Source: Arsukibacterium perlucidum DSM 18276 (GTDB taxonomy: Bacteria > Pseudomonadota > Gammaproteobacteria > Enterobacterales > Alteromonadaceae). From it: a DNA stretch of 64,000 nt. The stretch covers positions 1 through 64,000 of the forward strand of contig NZ_KB907710.1 of assembly GCF_000382165.1 (NCBI RefSeq). The letters are read 5' to 3'. The notes beneath the pieces were generated by a model, which worked only from the letters and a program-made list of their open reading frames with translations, did not search any database and was not told the DNA's origin. Numbering within the stretch: position 1 is the stretch's first letter; every line of letters starts with the position of its first letter. Positions 39,982 through 50,463 of this stretch are shown piece after piece. The position numbers were made by a program, and so were the translations under genes.

Positions 39982-41481
39982 TTGACAAATATATTCAGAC
40001 AGTTAATTGTACCCTGGTTGCTTGCACTGCTGTTGGCCTGGTTGTTAGTTATTACATGGCTCCACAATCAGCAACTGCTGTTGTCAGACAATGGTTATGT
40101 CGCAATAGTGTTCAGTACTGCGCAGCCGTGGCTGGTTAGGTTAATTCTGCTGGCATTGCTGACAGCTGCCATGGCATTTGGCCTTTTATTAAGTGTCGGC
40201 GCAATAAAGCGTGGACAGTTGCAGCTTGCAACTGATGCAGAGCTATTGGCTCACCATTTAAAACGGCTGCAAAACTCTCCGCAACAATGCCAGATAAGTG
40301 AGTCGCTTGTCCCACTATTAAAGCCGGCACAGCAGGCGTTCAACGAGCTGTCCGGCGCGCTTGAGCAGAATGAGTTGGCCTCAGAGCAACTGGTGCAGCA
40401 ACTAAATCAGCAGCTGCAGCAGTGTAATGCTCAATTAGCTGAACTTGAACAGCAACATCAGCAGTTAACGACGGCGCAGCAGTTGCAGCAACGCCAAATC
40501 CGGCATTGGTTCGAACAAAGCCAGATTTTATGGCAACGCAGAGATCAACTGCAACCATTGCAGTTACAACGATTATTGCAATTGCACTTGCTGGCAGGAC
40601 ATTATCAATTCAGCGCTGCCGATCCAGAAGGGCCGCCAGTTCAACTCGGTAGCTGGTTGGGCCGGCATCTTGATGACTTCAATGAATTATTGCCTGCTGC
40701 TTCGGTTGTGCTGGACTGGCAGGAGCATCCGGACAACCTGGCATATTCAGTAAACATTTGTGACAAAACATTAAAGTCGCTGCTGCAGGCGCTCATCATG
40801 CTTTGTCTGCGCAGCGAGGATGTCAGTAAAATTAGTGTTGCTCTGCAGTTGCAGGTTGGCGAGCAACAGTCCGCATTAAAGCTAACCGCCAGTTGTAATG
40901 GTAATGGCTTGCCCGGACATTGCCGTCAGCTTTTGCATGCAGCTGATCTGCTTGATTTACAGTGGAGTGATGCCGATGTTGCATTGCTCAAAGCAATACA
41001 AATAACGGGCGGTGAATTTAGCGCTCAGTCACTGGATGGACTGGGTTGTATTTTGCAGCTGACAATACCAGTGCAAACATCTGCTGAAAAGGTATCTGAG
41101 CCTGCCAGTTTGCGGCATATTCTGGTGGTTGATGACAATGAAACAAACCTGGCGTTTGTGCAGGTGCTGCTAAAAAATAAGCCTTTGGTTTTGCATACGG
41201 CTACTTCAGCGGCGCAAGTTTTCTCGCTTTGTCAGCAACAACGGTTTGATATGATTCTGCTGGATATTCAACTGCCGGATATGTCTGGGGTAGATATCGC
41301 TAAACAGCTGCGTCAAATGCCACAGTTTCGTCAGGTACCCATAGTTGCTTTTACGGCGCACGCTATGCCTGCTGAAATAGAAACCTATCGTGATGCTGGT
41401 ATGGATGATATTGTGTTCAAACCACTGGAGCCGGCCCGGCTAGACAGCTTGCTTGCCAAGTTTTCATTAACGCCCAGATAA
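39982..41481 (+). CDS. Membrane hybrid sensor protein with degenerate kinase and intact receiver
   Basis: The 499 residues show two membrane helices (about 8-28 and 50-72), a glutamine-rich coiled coil (about 120-185), a region shaped like a GHKL ATPase (about 230-365) and a C-terminal receiver (about 378-499). The receiver has its acidic pair in VVDDNETN, the phospho-acceptor aspartate in MILLDIQLPDM near residue 428, and FTAHAM plus FKPLEPARL. In the kinase part I see no H-box motif (HE..TP) and no standard N-box (N...NA.K). Only traces of glycine boxes such as CNGNGLP remain. It resembles a BarA- or ArcB-like protein that has lost catalysis. A TTG start is inferred. Confidence 0.72.
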   Translation: MTNIFRQLIVPWLLALLLAWLLVITWLHNQQLLLSDNGYVAIVFSTAQPWLVRLILLALLTAAMAFGLLLSVGAIKRGQLQLATDAELLAHHLKRLQNSPQQCQISESLVPLLKPAQQAFNELSGALEQNELASEQLVQQLNQQLQQCNAQLAELEQQHQQLTTAQQLQQRQIRHWFEQSQILWQRRDQLQPLQLQRLLQLHLLAGHYQFSAADPEGPPVQLGSWLGRHLDDFNELLPAASVVLDWQEHPDNLAYSVNICDKTLKSLLQALIMLCLRSEDVSKISVALQLQVGEQQSALKLTASCNGNGLPGHCRQLLHAADLLDLQWSDADVALLKAIQITGGEFSAQSLDGLGCILQLTIPVQTSAEKVSEPASLRHILVVDDNETNLAFVQVLLKNKPLVLHTATSAAQVFSLCQQQRFDMILLDIQLPDMSGVDIAKQLRQMPQFRQVPIVAFTAHAMPAEIETYRDAGMDDIVFKPLEPARLDSLLAKFSLTPR

Positions 41482-41525
41482 ACAGCAGAAACAAAAGGTC
41501 ACTTATTTACGGATAATCTATCGAA

Positions 41526-42428
41526 TTATTTGAAATTCAAGACCGTTGCCAGCTGTTGTTGCAACGCCGCTAAGTAACCGCTGTGGGTAGGGCTGTTTAA
41601 TAACGGTAATAATTCGGTGCCGACCGCAGTGTATTTATAGTACTGCAATACTACGCCACGTTGCAGAGCGGTACATTCCAGGGTCTGGCTCTGAAACTGC
41701 CAGCTGAAGTGTTGCCCGGGTTGCAGCTCGCCACTTTCGATTTCGACGTTATGTAAAATGCCAATATCAACCAGATTGAGTATTTGTGGGTAAGATAACC
41801 CGAACTGGCTTAAATTAAGCAATGCCATGCTGCGGCCCGTTAGCAGTTGCCAAAGCGATGGCTTGCGGATGTAACCAAAGTAAATACGACCACTTTGCTC
41901 TTGCCTGCTCCGACAGCTTAAACTGGCAGCTAACTGCAGGCTTTGCGCTTCCTTATGGCTCATTTGTTTCAGGGTTTGCAGGGTTTTCAACGAAAAACGG
42001 CCTGGCGTGGCAATTTCACCGGCCAGTATTTTTGCCCACAGTTGCTGCATACTGCTGTTAGAAATATCCAGTACTAACTCACAGTACTGCGCAAACCAGT
42101 CAGGGTCTACCTCCTGCGCGGATACCCGCTCCGGGCAATATTCTAAAGCCAGGGCCATAGTTTTTTCCAGGTTTTGCTGCTGGCGCTCGCGTTGCATTTG
42201 CAGGCGGCGGCTTACCCGTTGCGCCAGGGTCAATTCTCCAGCCGGTTCTGGTGCGCCAGAGCGGGCAGCAAGTTGCTGATGTTTCGCATTGCCTGGGGTA
42301 TTGTCTGAGATGTCCGCATTGGCCTCATTGCTGGTTTCAGCCGCTTTGCCCGCCACGGGCGCGCCAAGGTGATAACGTGCCAGCTTTAGCAGCCGCTGCT
42401 GACCGGAGGCTGAGATTATTTTGTTCAA
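41526..42428 (-). CDS. TIGR03899 family protein (DUF2806-like)
   Basis: The 300-residue cytoplasmic protein starts with SASGQQRLLKLARYHLG, has a low-complexity linker (about residues 25-65), then RVSRRLQMQRERQQQNLE, the block DPDWFAQYCELVLDISN, and MQQLWAKILAGEIATPG. These blocks fit TIGR03899, a family of unknown role found in marine gammaproteobacteria. The start seems to be TTG at 42428. It converges with the hybrid sensor gene and is divergent from the EAL protein gene. Confidence 0.8.
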   Translation of the reverse strand: MNKIISASGQQRLLKLARYHLGAPVAGKAAETSNEANADISDNTPGNAKHQQLAARSGAPEPAGELTLAQRVSRRLQMQRERQQQNLEKTMALALEYCPERVSAQEVDPDWFAQYCELVLDISNSSMQQLWAKILAGEIATPGRFSLKTLQTLKQMSHKEAQSLQLAASLSCRSRQEQSGRIYFGYIRKPSLWQLLTGRSMALLNLSQFGLSYPQILNLVDIGILHNVEIESGELQPGQHFSWQFQSQTLECTALQRGVVLQYYKYTAVGTELLPLLNSPTHSGYLAALQQQLATVLNFK

Positions 42429-42615
42429 AATAAATCCGGTTTCGATCGAATAAGAAATGTTATCTTGGCATTAAGCTGGTGTAGCAGCAAGTAACGCCAA
42501 CAATTTACCTGTTACCGCTGCAAAATTAAATAAGATAAAAATAAACGACAATTCGTTTTTTGTTTTTTAACGTATGCATGTATATTTAAGGCAAGAGACA
42601 ATTTAAGGCGTAATC

Positions 42616-44847
42616 ATGAAATCGAATGAAACAGATGAAGATTTTCTGTTTTTCGCAGAAGACGAACAAAGTTCGTCAGAACCGGAATTGGCTGTTGGTG
42701 TCTGGAATATTCTTATTGTTGATGATGACGAGGAAATTCATACCGTTACCAAACTGGCGCTGAATGACTTAATTGTCCTTGGTCGTAAGCTTCAATTTCA
42801 TCATGCTTACTCTGGTGATGAGGCTATTCGCTTTTTGCAGAACAATCTTAATATTGCCATGGTGTTGCTCGATGTTGTGATGGAGTCGGATGATGCCGGC
42901 CTGAAAGTAGTGCAGCGGATCCGTGATGAGCTGCATCTGGAAGAGTTGCGGATAGTTCTCAGAACGGGCCAGCCCGGTTACGCGCCGGAAGAAAGCGTGA
43001 TCAAAGAATACGATATTAACGATTACAAAACCAAAACAGAATTAACCCGCAGTAAGTTAGTCACAGCTATAATTGCTTCTATCCGCTCATATCAGCAAAT
43101 TCGCACTATTAATCAAAATCGGATTGGCCTGCAAAAAATCATTAATGCCGGTGCTAACTTACTTGAGCAACATTCGCTGCATGAGTTTTCAGAAGGGGTT
43201 GTTACCCAGATTGCGTCTCTAATTGGACTGCATGCTGAGGGGGTACTTTGCGCACAAATTGAAGATGATGGTAGCACCAGCGACAAAATTTATGTCCTGG
43301 GTGCGGCAGGTCATTATGCGCCCTTTATCAAATGTCAGCTTGATAAGTTAGATAACCCACGCATAGTCCAGCAAATTAACTTATGTTTAAGCCAGCGACA
43401 GAATATTTTCGGTCAGCAGGATACTGTGTTGTATTTGGGTAGTGAAAGACATTGTGCTGCGGTTTATATAGAAACCAGCCGGCCGATAGAGGCGTTTGAC
43501 CGGCAACTTATTGAAGTTTTTCTAAGCAATATTTCTATTGGCTATGAAAATGTCACTTTGTTTCAGCAATTAAAACACGCTGCCTATATTGATCCGCTAA
43601 CAAAAACTCCGAACCGCAACGAGTTTATCCAGATTTTACAGGATACCCGTCGCTTTGACGCCGAGGGTATGGTTGCGGTACTGGTAGATATTGATCATTT
43701 TTCTGACGTAAATGACGGCCTGGGGCAGGATGTAGGCAATGAGCTATTAATTGCCCTGACGTTACGTCTGATCGCCTTTTTTGGTACCAGCTGCCAGCTG
43801 GGCCGGATAGGTGCAGATGTTTTCGGCCTGGTGGGGCCTTCGCATGAACTAACCCCAGAGCGTTTGGAGGAAGTATTTAACGAGCCATTTCAGGCTTCAG
43901 AGCATGCTTTACAGGTGAACGCCACTTTTGGACTTTGCCGCTTAACTGATTCTGCAGAGCAGGGGCTGACCATTTTAAAACATGTGTATATTGCCCTGAA
44001 CAAAGCTAAAAAGAGTATCAGTCAGAATTACCAGTTTTATCAACCGGAAATGGAAGATGAAATGGCAGAGCGGTTATCGTTGCTGCGCAAGCTACGTAGT
44101 GATTTCAGTCGCGATAAACTCGAGTTATGGTATCAGCCGCAAGTATCGTTAAGCAGCAAACAAGTGGTTGGGATGGAGGCGCTGTTGCGCTGGCCGGTTG
44201 CCGATGGCCAGTATATCTCACCAGCAGTATTTATTCCGCTGGCTGAGTATTCAGGCCTAATTGTCGAAATTGGCAGTTGGGTTCTGGAGCAGGCATGCCA
44301 ACAAATAAAACATCTGGCAACACAAGGACATAGCAATTTGCGGATTGCCGTTAATGTGTCGATGCCACAATTCCGAAACCATCATTTTGTGCAGACGGTT
44401 ATTGATTGTGTAAACCGCTACAATATCGATCCGGCGTTGCTGGAACTTGAGATCACTGAATCAGTGGTGATGGACGAACCTAAAATTGTCATTGATGCCC
44501 TGCAAAAACTGAAAAATGCCGGTATTAAAGTCGCAATAGATGACTTTGGGATTGGTTTTTCTTCGCTGAGTTATTTGCAGCAGCTACCACTTGACCGGAT
44601 TAAAGTGGACCGGGCTTTTGTGCGTGAAGTGACAGAGCCGGCCGGCGAAGTGATTGCTCAGACCATTATAAACCTGGGTAAACGGTTGGGACTTTCTACC
44701 ATTGCAGAAGGCGTCGAAACCTTAGAACAGCAGCAGGCAGTTGCAGCCATGGGGTGTGATGAGGTGCAGGGCTTTTTGTTTGCCAAACCAATGCCGACAC
44801 CTGAGTTATTGAAGTTTCTGGCCAGTAACAAGTCAGCAGAAAGCTGA
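42616..44847 (+). CDS. REC-DUF3369-GGDEF-EAL cyclic-di-GMP phosphodiesterase
   Basis: The 743-residue soluble protein has an N-terminal receiver (about 28-155; acidic LIVDDDEEI, phospho-aspartate in MVLLDVVMESDD), a DUF3369 sensor region (about 160-325), a GGDEF domain (about 335-490) and an EAL domain (about 495-735). The GGDEF signature is replaced by IGADVF near residue 397, so cyclase activity is unlikely. The EAL part keeps GMEALLRW, ELEITESVV, IDDFGIGFSSL, KVDRAFV and TIAEGVET, so it should hydrolyse c-di-GMP to pGpG. Phosphorylation of the receiver would regulate it. No cognate kinase is adjacent. Confidence 0.9.
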   Translation: MKSNETDEDFLFFAEDEQSSSEPELAVGVWNILIVDDDEEIHTVTKLALNDLIVLGRKLQFHHAYSGDEAIRFLQNNLNIAMVLLDVVMESDDAGLKVVQRIRDELHLEELRIVLRTGQPGYAPEESVIKEYDINDYKTKTELTRSKLVTAIIASIRSYQQIRTINQNRIGLQKIINAGANLLEQHSLHEFSEGVVTQIASLIGLHAEGVLCAQIEDDGSTSDKIYVLGAAGHYAPFIKCQLDKLDNPRIVQQINLCLSQRQNIFGQQDTVLYLGSERHCAAVYIETSRPIEAFDRQLIEVFLSNISIGYENVTLFQQLKHAAYIDPLTKTPNRNEFIQILQDTRRFDAEGMVAVLVDIDHFSDVNDGLGQDVGNELLIALTLRLIAFFGTSCQLGRIGADVFGLVGPSHELTPERLEEVFNEPFQASEHALQVNATFGLCRLTDSAEQGLTILKHVYIALNKAKKSISQNYQFYQPEMEDEMAERLSLLRKLRSDFSRDKLELWYQPQVSLSSKQVVGMEALLRWPVADGQYISPAVFIPLAEYSGLIVEIGSWVLEQACQQIKHLATQGHSNLRIAVNVSMPQFRNHHFVQTVIDCVNRYNIDPALLELEITESVVMDEPKIVIDALQKLKNAGIKVAIDDFGIGFSSLSYLQQLPLDRIKVDRAFVREVTEPAGEVIAQTIINLGKRLGLSTIAEGVETLEQQQAVAAMGCDEVQGFLFAKPMPTPELLKFLASNKSAES

Positions 44848-44851
44848 AAAC

Positions 44852-44880
44852 AAAGCCGCATTACGCGGCTTTATTTTTAT
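44852..44880 (+). terminator. Terminator after the EAL gene
   Basis: AAAGCCGC and GCGGCTTT pair around ATTAC, followed by ATTTTTATT. It begins 4 bp after the stop and lies between convergent genes. Confidence 0.82.
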
Positions 44881-44908
44881 TAAATAACTAACCATAATGG
44901 CAGCGTCG

Positions 44909-45436
44909 TTATTTTTTTGCCCGTTCAAACGAGGTCATTATTTCTGCTTTGGCTGCGGCAGCATCAGCCCAACCCTGCACTTTAACCCATTTACCGGGTT
45001 CCAGCTCTTTGTAGCGCTCGAAGAAATGTTGGATTTGCTGCTTTAACAGTTCAGGCACATCGTTGATATCCTGAATATGGTCATACAGCTTGGTTAATTT
45101 ACTAACCGGTACCGCGATAACTTTAGCATCTTCGCCTGACTCATCTGCCATATTCAGTACGCCAACCGGCCGGCATTTGATGACTGAACCTGGCACCAGC
45201 GGATAAGGAGTTGGCACTAACACGTCTACCGGATCACCATCAAGCGATAAGGTATGGTTAACGAAACCATAGTTACAAGGGTAAAACATCGGCGTTGACA
45301 TAAAACGGTCAACCCAGACAGTACCTGTGTCTTTATCCACTTCATATTTAATCGGATCGGCGTTGGCCGGGATTTCAATAATAACGTTAATTTCGTCTGG
45401 CAGATTGTTACCTGCTGCTACGTCGCTTAAGCTCAT
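44909..45436 (-). CDS. ppa: Inorganic pyrophosphatase
   Basis: This soluble family I enzyme hydrolyses pyrophosphate released by biosynthesis. The signature DGDPVDVLV is near residue 66, with NVIIEIP and KYEVDKDTG before it and [16 protein letters not shown] after it. The ATG at 45436 gives 175 residues, the E. coli length, and has AGGA about nine bases upstream; an in-frame ATG at 45460 is unlikely. fbp lies 57 bp upstream on the same strand. Confidence 0.97.
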   Translation of the reverse strand: MSLSDVAAGNNLPDEINVIIEIPANADPIKYEVDKDTGTVWVDRFMSTPMFYPCNYGFVNHTLSLDGDPVDVLVPTPYPLVPGSVIKCRPVGVLNMADESGEDAKVIAVPVSKLTKLYDHIQDINDVPELLKQQIQHFFERYKELEPGKWVKVQGWADAAAAKAEIMTSFERAKK

Positions 45437-45493
45437 GCTGCTTCCTTTATGTTTAATCAATGCCGGCTATTATAGCGGCGGCAATAAAAATCG

Positions 45494-46465
45494 CTACGCT
45501 TTGTGATAGCCAATACAGGTTTCCACTTCGTGTTTAGAGCCCAGAATAACCGCTACCCGTTGGTGAATATCAGTCGGGACAATGTCCATAATCCGCTGAT
45601 AGCCAGTAGAACTGATGCCACCAGCCTGTTCTACCAGAAAGCTCATTGGATTGGCTTCATACATTAGTCGCAATTTGTCAGGTTTACTGGGATCCTTACT
45701 ATCCCGTGGGTAGGCAAATATACCGCCGCGACACAATACCCGGTGCACATCACCAACCATGGCTGCTATCCAGCGCATATTAAAGTTTTTGCCACGAGGC
45801 CCGGCTTTGCCCAGCAGTAAGTCGGCCACGTAGCGCTGCATAGGCTCTTGCCAGAAGCGCTGATTAGACATATTGATGGCAAACTCAGTAGTATATTTTG
45901 GAATAGCGGCCTGATCTCCGGTCAGCAAAAAACCACCATAGGTATTATCCAGGGTATATAAGCGGGTACCATGGCCGGTTGTCAGGGCCAGCATAGTCGA
46001 GGGGCCATACAACACATAGCCGGCAGCGACCTGAGCGGTGCCGGGTTGTAAAAACAGGCTGCTGTCGTCCGGCGCTTTATCAGGCGCCGCTGGCAGGATT
46101 GAAAAAATGGTACCAATTAAGCTGTTAATGTCGGTGTTAGAAGAGCCATCCAGCGGGTCGAAGGTTACCAGGTACTTACCCTGCGGGTTGCCAGCAACGA
46201 TGGTATCTTCTTCTTCAGAACTGATCGCCTTTACTACGCCTGTTTCCAGGATCACTTCTTTTAGTAATTCGTTGGCTATCACATCAAGTTTTTTTTGGGT
46301 TTCCCCTTGAATATTTTCGCCAAGGGTAGAACCTAATACACCTGCGAGTTCACCCTGACTGACCCGAAAAGAGATTTCGCGACAGGCGGCAAGGATGGTT
46401 TTAAGCAGGGCGATTAACTCAGGTTCGACTCCGTCCTGCTGCAGTACCGGGGAAATACGGCGCAT
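45494..46465 (-). CDS. fbp: Class I fructose-1,6-bisphosphatase
   Basis: FBPase removes the C1 phosphate of fructose-1,6-bisphosphate in gluconeogenesis. The metal-binding sequences EEEDTIV and [13 protein letters not shown], the [16 protein letters not shown] substrate region and [20 protein letters not shown] are all present. The 323-residue length fits class I. It is transcribed toward ppa and divergent from mpl, the same neighbourhood as in many gammaproteobacteria. Confidence 0.97.
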   Translation of the reverse strand: MRRISPVLQQDGVEPELIALLKTILAACREISFRVSQGELAGVLGSTLGENIQGETQKKLDVIANELLKEVILETGVVKAISSEEEDTIVAGNPQGKYLVTFDPLDGSSNTDINSLIGTIFSILPAAPDKAPDDSSLFLQPGTAQVAAGYVLYGPSTMLALTTGHGTRLYTLDNTYGGFLLTGDQAAIPKYTTEFAINMSNQRFWQEPMQRYVADLLLGKAGPRGKNFNMRWIAAMVGDVHRVLCRGGIFAYPRDSKDPSKPDKLRLMYEANPMSFLVEQAGGISSTGYQRIMDIVPTDIHQRVAVILGSKHEVETCIGYHKA

Positions 46466-46601
46466 TTTGTTATTCCTTTTATTGCTGTAGTAAAAGTGTA
46501 GGGCAGCGCTATTTTAAAGAATTTATTGTTAAATTGCAGTTTTGATCGTAGTTTTATCTGTTTTTCTGATACCAACGGGCCTGCATAGCAGGAAATAACT
46601 G

Positions 46602-47957
46602 ATGCATATTCATATTTTAGGTATTTGCGGCACCTTTATGGGCGGCATTGCCGCTATTGCCAAAGCACTGGGCCATCAGGTTACCGGTTCTGACCAGAAT
46701 GTTTATCCGCCGATGAGCGACCAGCTGGCAGAGCTGGGCATTGGCCTGGTGCAGGGTTATGACAGCAGCCAGTTTAGCCCTGAGCCTGATTTGGTGATTA
46801 TTGGTAATGCTTTATCCCGCGGCAACGAGGCGGTGGAATATGTGTTAAGCCGCGGTTTGCGCTATACCTCAGGTCCGCAGTGGCTGGCAGAGCAAGTGTT
46901 ACAGGACCGCTGGGTATTGGCCGTCGCTGGCACTCATGGCAAAACCACTACCAGCAGTATGCTGGCCTGGATTTTAGAAGCCGCAGGCCTGAAGCCGGGG
47001 TTTTTAATTGGCGGTATTCCGCAAAATTTTGATACGTCAGCCCGGCTCGGCGAGTCACCTTTTTTTGTGATTGAAGCTGATGAGTATGACACCGCTTTTT
47101 TTGATAAGCGTTCAAAGTTTGTCCATTACCGGCCCCGTACTCTGGTGATTAATAATCTGGAGTTCGACCATGCCGATATTTTCCCCGATTTAGCCGCTAT
47201 TCAGCGCCAGTTTCATCACCTGCTTCGCATGGTGCCGGCAAATGGCCTGGTATTATCACCGGAAGATACCAAGGCTGTCAGTCAAACCCTGGCTATGGGC
47301 TGCTGGAGTGAACGCCAGAGCTATGGCCAGGACTGGCGGGCCGAGCTTATAAATAATGATGGCAGTGCCTTCCGGTTATTTTACCGGCAGCAATTACAAG
47401 GCGAGCTGCACTGGCAATTAGGCGGCCAGCATAATGTGGATAATGCGGTAATGGCGATTGCGGCCGCCAGGCATGCCGGGGTACCGGTAAACGTTGCCCT
47501 GGAAGCAATGAGCCAGTTTATCGCGCCGAAGCGCCGGATGGAGTTGAAGGCCGATATTGCTGGCATTAAGGTTTACGATGATTTTGCCCACCACCCAACG
47601 GCCATTGCTACTACCTTACAGGGCGTGCGCAATAAAGTGGGCCAGGGGCGTTTAATAGCCGTATTGGAGCCACGTTCAAATACCATGCGAATGGGCGTGC
47701 ACGAGGCGGCCTTGCCGGTGGCGTTAGCCATTGCCGACAAAGTGTATTTGTATGAACCGGCCAATGCCAACTGGTCGCTGGAAGCCTTAACCCGCAGTTT
47801 AAGCCCGAAAGCCCATTTATCGCATGATATCGAGGCGCTGGTCGGTTTACTGGTCGAACAAGCGGCAAAGGGTGATAACATAGTGATTATGAGCAACGGC
47901 GGCTTTGGCGGCATTCACGATAAGCTGATAAGCGCCTTAGCGCAAAAATGGGAGTAA
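46602..47957 (+). CDS. mpl: Murein peptide ligase Mpl
   Basis: Mpl attaches recycled L-Ala-gamma-D-Glu-meso-DAP tripeptide to UDP-MurNAc. The sequence opens [20 protein letters not shown], which is specific to Mpl compared with MurC, followed by the ATP loop [14 protein letters not shown] near residue 107, [16 protein letters not shown] and [10 protein letters not shown]. The 451-residue length is right. It is divergent from fbp and its end lies 2 bp before ubiX. Confidence 0.96.
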   Translation: MHIHILGICGTFMGGIAAIAKALGHQVTGSDQNVYPPMSDQLAELGIGLVQGYDSSQFSPEPDLVIIGNALSRGNEAVEYVLSRGLRYTSGPQWLAEQVLQDRWVLAVAGTHGKTTTSSMLAWILEAAGLKPGFLIGGIPQNFDTSARLGESPFFVIEADEYDTAFFDKRSKFVHYRPRTLVINNLEFDHADIFPDLAAIQRQFHHLLRMVPANGLVLSPEDTKAVSQTLAMGCWSERQSYGQDWRAELINNDGSAFRLFYRQQLQGELHWQLGGQHNVDNAVMAIAAARHAGVPVNVALEAMSQFIAPKRRMELKADIAGIKVYDDFAHHPTAIATTLQGVRNKVGQGRLIAVLEPRSNTMRMGVHEAALPVALAIADKVYLYEPANANWSLEALTRSLSPKAHLSHDIEALVGLLVEQAAKGDNIVIMSNGGFGGIHDKLISALAQKWE

Positions 47958-47959
47958 GC

Positions 47960-48616
47960 ATGCAGGAAATTACCTTAGCCTTTACCGGTGCCTCAGGGGC
48001 CCCTTACGGCTGGCGCTTGCTTGAAATGTTGTTGCAGCAGGGCATCAGGGTTCATCTGCTTATTTCCAGTGCGGCCCGGGTGGTGTTTGCTACCGAACAT
48101 GATATTAAATTGGCTGGTGCACCGGACAAATGTACCGAGCAGCTGCAGGCCCACTTTCAGTGTGGCAATGGACAACTGACGGTTTATGGCAAAGATGACT
48201 GGTTCTCGCCGGTTGCGTCGGGCTCTGCCGCGCCAAAACATATGGTGATTTGCCCCTGCTCTACCGGTACTGTGGCGGCGATTGCCTGTGGTGCCAGCGA
48301 TAATCTGATAGAACGTGCTGCTGATGTGGTGATTAAAGAGGGCGGTAAACTGATTTTAGTGCCACGGGAAAGCCCGCTTAGTGCTATTCATCTGGAAAAC
48401 CTGCTCAAGCTGGCCCGGCTGGGCGTAACCATTATGCCGGCGGCCCCCGGTTTTTATCATCAGCCGCAGCAAATCAGCGATTTAGTCGACTTTATGGTGG
48501 CACGTATTTTAGACCAGCTGGGGCTAAAGCAGCAGCTTACTGCGCGATGGGGCTACGGCGGCGGACGAGATGCTAAAAACACCGGCAATAACACAGATAC
48601 AGGAGAGCGCGAGTGA
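47960..48616 (+). CDS. ubiX: Flavin prenyltransferase UbiX
   Basis: UbiX prenylates FMN to make the cofactor of the decarboxylase UbiD in ubiquinone synthesis. The N-terminus [18 protein letters not shown], the [16 protein letters not shown] region and [16 protein letters not shown] are typical. The ATG at 47960 has GGAG five bases upstream (218 residues); an ATG at 47948 overlaps mpl. The stop overlaps the next gene as GTGA. No ubiD is in the window. Confidence 0.94.
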   Translation: MQEITLAFTGASGAPYGWRLLEMLLQQGIRVHLLISSAARVVFATEHDIKLAGAPDKCTEQLQAHFQCGNGQLTVYGKDDWFSPVASGSAAPKHMVICPCSTGTVAAIACGASDNLIERAADVVIKEGGKLILVPRESPLSAIHLENLLKLARLGVTIMPAAPGFYHQPQQISDLVDFMVARILDQLGLKQQLTARWGYGGGRDAKNTGNNTDTGERE

Positions 48617-49539
48617 GTTTGGCGTTAGATATTTCGGCGTTACACAAGGTTTATAAAAGCGGTACCGTCGCCCTCAGTGGTATTGATTTGCAGGTTAAGC
48701 AGGGTGACTTTTTTGCCTTACTTGGCCCCAATGGTGCAGGCAAAAGCACTACCATCGGGGTAATAACGTCGCTGGTTAATAAAAGCAGTGGCAAGGTCAG
48801 CGTATTTGGTTTTGATATCGACAGCCAGCTGGAGCAAGCGAAAAGCCAGCTGGGCTTAGTGCCGCAAGAGTTTAACTTTAATCAGTTTGAAACGGTGCTG
48901 CAAATTGTGGTTAATCAGGCCGGTTTCTACGGTGTGCCGAAAAAACTGGCGTTAACCCGCGCTGAAAAATATCTTGGACAACTTGGCCTGTGGGAAAAAC
49001 GTGAGGCCCGTGCCCGTGAATTATCGGGCGGCATGAAGCGGCGGCTGATGATTGCCCGCGCCCTGATGCATGAACCCAAATTGCTGATCCTGGATGAGCC
49101 CACCGCCGGGGTAGATATCGAACTACGCCGTTCAATGTGGGATTTTCTGCGGACCATAAATAAAGCCGGGGTCACTATTATTCTTACTACCCATTATCTG
49201 GAAGAAGCCGAAATGCTCTGCCGTAATATCGCTATTATCGATAAAGGCCGGATTATTGAAAACACCAGCATGAAAGCGTTATTGAATAAACTGACTGTAG
49301 AAACCTTTATTCTCGATTTAGATCAGAACCCTGCCAGCGTGACCCTGGATGATGTCATCTGGCGGGCGCTGGATGAGCACAGTATTGAAATTGACGTGCC
49401 AAAAAGTCAGGGCTTAAACCCTATTTTCAGTCAGCTAAGTAAGCAACAGGTGAATGTGTTATCGATGCGCAACAAAGCAAATCGTTTAGAGGAGTTATTT
49501 GTGAAGCTGGTGGAAACTGGTCGCGGGGGGGCAAACTAA
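48613..49539 (+). CDS. ABC transporter ATP-binding protein, YadG-like
   Basis: The 308-residue protein has a complete ABC ATPase: Walker [16 protein letters not shown] near residue 36, signature [16 protein letters not shown] near residue 136, Walker [13 protein letters not shown] and the H-loop TTHYLEE. A C-terminal region of about 90 residues follows, as in YadG. Start is a GTG at 48613 overlapping the ubiX stop. It works with the permease encoded next; the substrate is unknown. Confidence 0.92.
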   Translation: MSLALDISALHKVYKSGTVALSGIDLQVKQGDFFALLGPNGAGKSTTIGVITSLVNKSSGKVSVFGFDIDSQLEQAKSQLGLVPQEFNFNQFETVLQIVVNQAGFYGVPKKLALTRAEKYLGQLGLWEKREARARELSGGMKRRLMIARALMHEPKLLILDEPTAGVDIELRRSMWDFLRTINKAGVTIILTTHYLEEAEMLCRNIAIIDKGRIIENTSMKALLNKLTVETFILDLDQNPASVTLDDVIWRALDEHSIEIDVPKSQGLNPIFSQLSKQQVNVLSMRNKANRLEELFVKLVETGRGGAN

Positions 49540-50309
49540 TGCGTGCCAGTTATCTGATTGCTCTGCAAAGCATTTTAAATAAAGAAATTACCCGTTTTAT
49601 GCGGATTTGGGTGCAAACTCTGGTGCCACCCGCCATTACCATGAGTTTGTATTTTGTCATTTTCGGCAGTTTAATCGGCTCGCGCATCGGCGATATGGGT
49701 GGCTTCAGCTATATGGACTTTATAGTACCGGGGCTGATTATGATGGCCGTGATCACCAACTCTTACGCCAATGTGGCATCATCGTTTTTCAGCGCCAAAT
49801 TCCAGCGTAATGTGGAAGAGCTGCTGGTGGCACCGGTACCGAATTACCTGATTATATTGGGATATGTCGGTGGCGGGATGGCCCGTGGTATGTTGGTAGG
49901 ATTAATTGTCACTATCTTGTCACTGTTTTTTGTCGATATTCAGATCCATAACCTGGCGATTATCATTGTCACGGTGATCCTGACATCGATGCTGTTTGCG
50001 CTCGGTGGCCTGATTAACGCTATTTATGCCAAAACCTTCGACGATATCAGTATTATTCCTACTTTCGTGTTAACGCCGTTAACCTATCTGGGCGGGGTAT
50101 TTTATTCGTTAACTATGCTGCCTGGTTTCTGGCAGAACGTGGCAGCGCTGAACCCTATTGTTTACATGGTTAATGCCTTTCGTTATGGTTTTCTCGGGGT
50201 CAGCGATGTCAGCCTGACCCTGGCACTGACCGTGGTGATTAGCTTTATCGTGGTCATGTTCAGCTTTGCCCTGTATTTAATTAATCGTGGCATTGGCCTG
50301 CGCAGCTAA
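49539..50309 (+). CDS. ABC-2 type transporter permease, YadH-like
   Basis: The 256-residue protein has six predicted membrane segments and the ABC-2 pattern, including DFIVPGLIMMAVITNSYAN and the P-L-TYLGGVFYS motif. It is the membrane partner of the ATPase gene just before it, with which it overlaps in TAATG. Similar YadGH pairs near mpl/ubiX are known, but no substrate is established. Confidence 0.92.
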   Translation: MRASYLIALQSILNKEITRFMRIWVQTLVPPAITMSLYFVIFGSLIGSRIGDMGGFSYMDFIVPGLIMMAVITNSYANVASSFFSAKFQRNVEELLVAPVPNYLIILGYVGGGMARGMLVGLIVTILSLFFVDIQIHNLAIIIVTVILTSMLFALGGLINAIYAKTFDDISIIPTFVLTPLTYLGGVFYSLTMLPGFWQNVAALNPIVYMVNAFRYGFLGVSDVSLTLALTVVISFIVVMFSFALYLINRGIGLRS

Positions 50310-50463
50310 GCCTGGCGGAACCATTGAAATTTTTACAGACATTTTCGGGCAGTTGCAGTAGAGTTAGGCCCTTTCTGCGGACCTATCTGCCGGCTTTTAC
50401 TGTAATACTTAAGCTTGTAGACCTAAAGTGGGGCCTGTTTCGGCTCAGTGAGTAGCATAAAGC

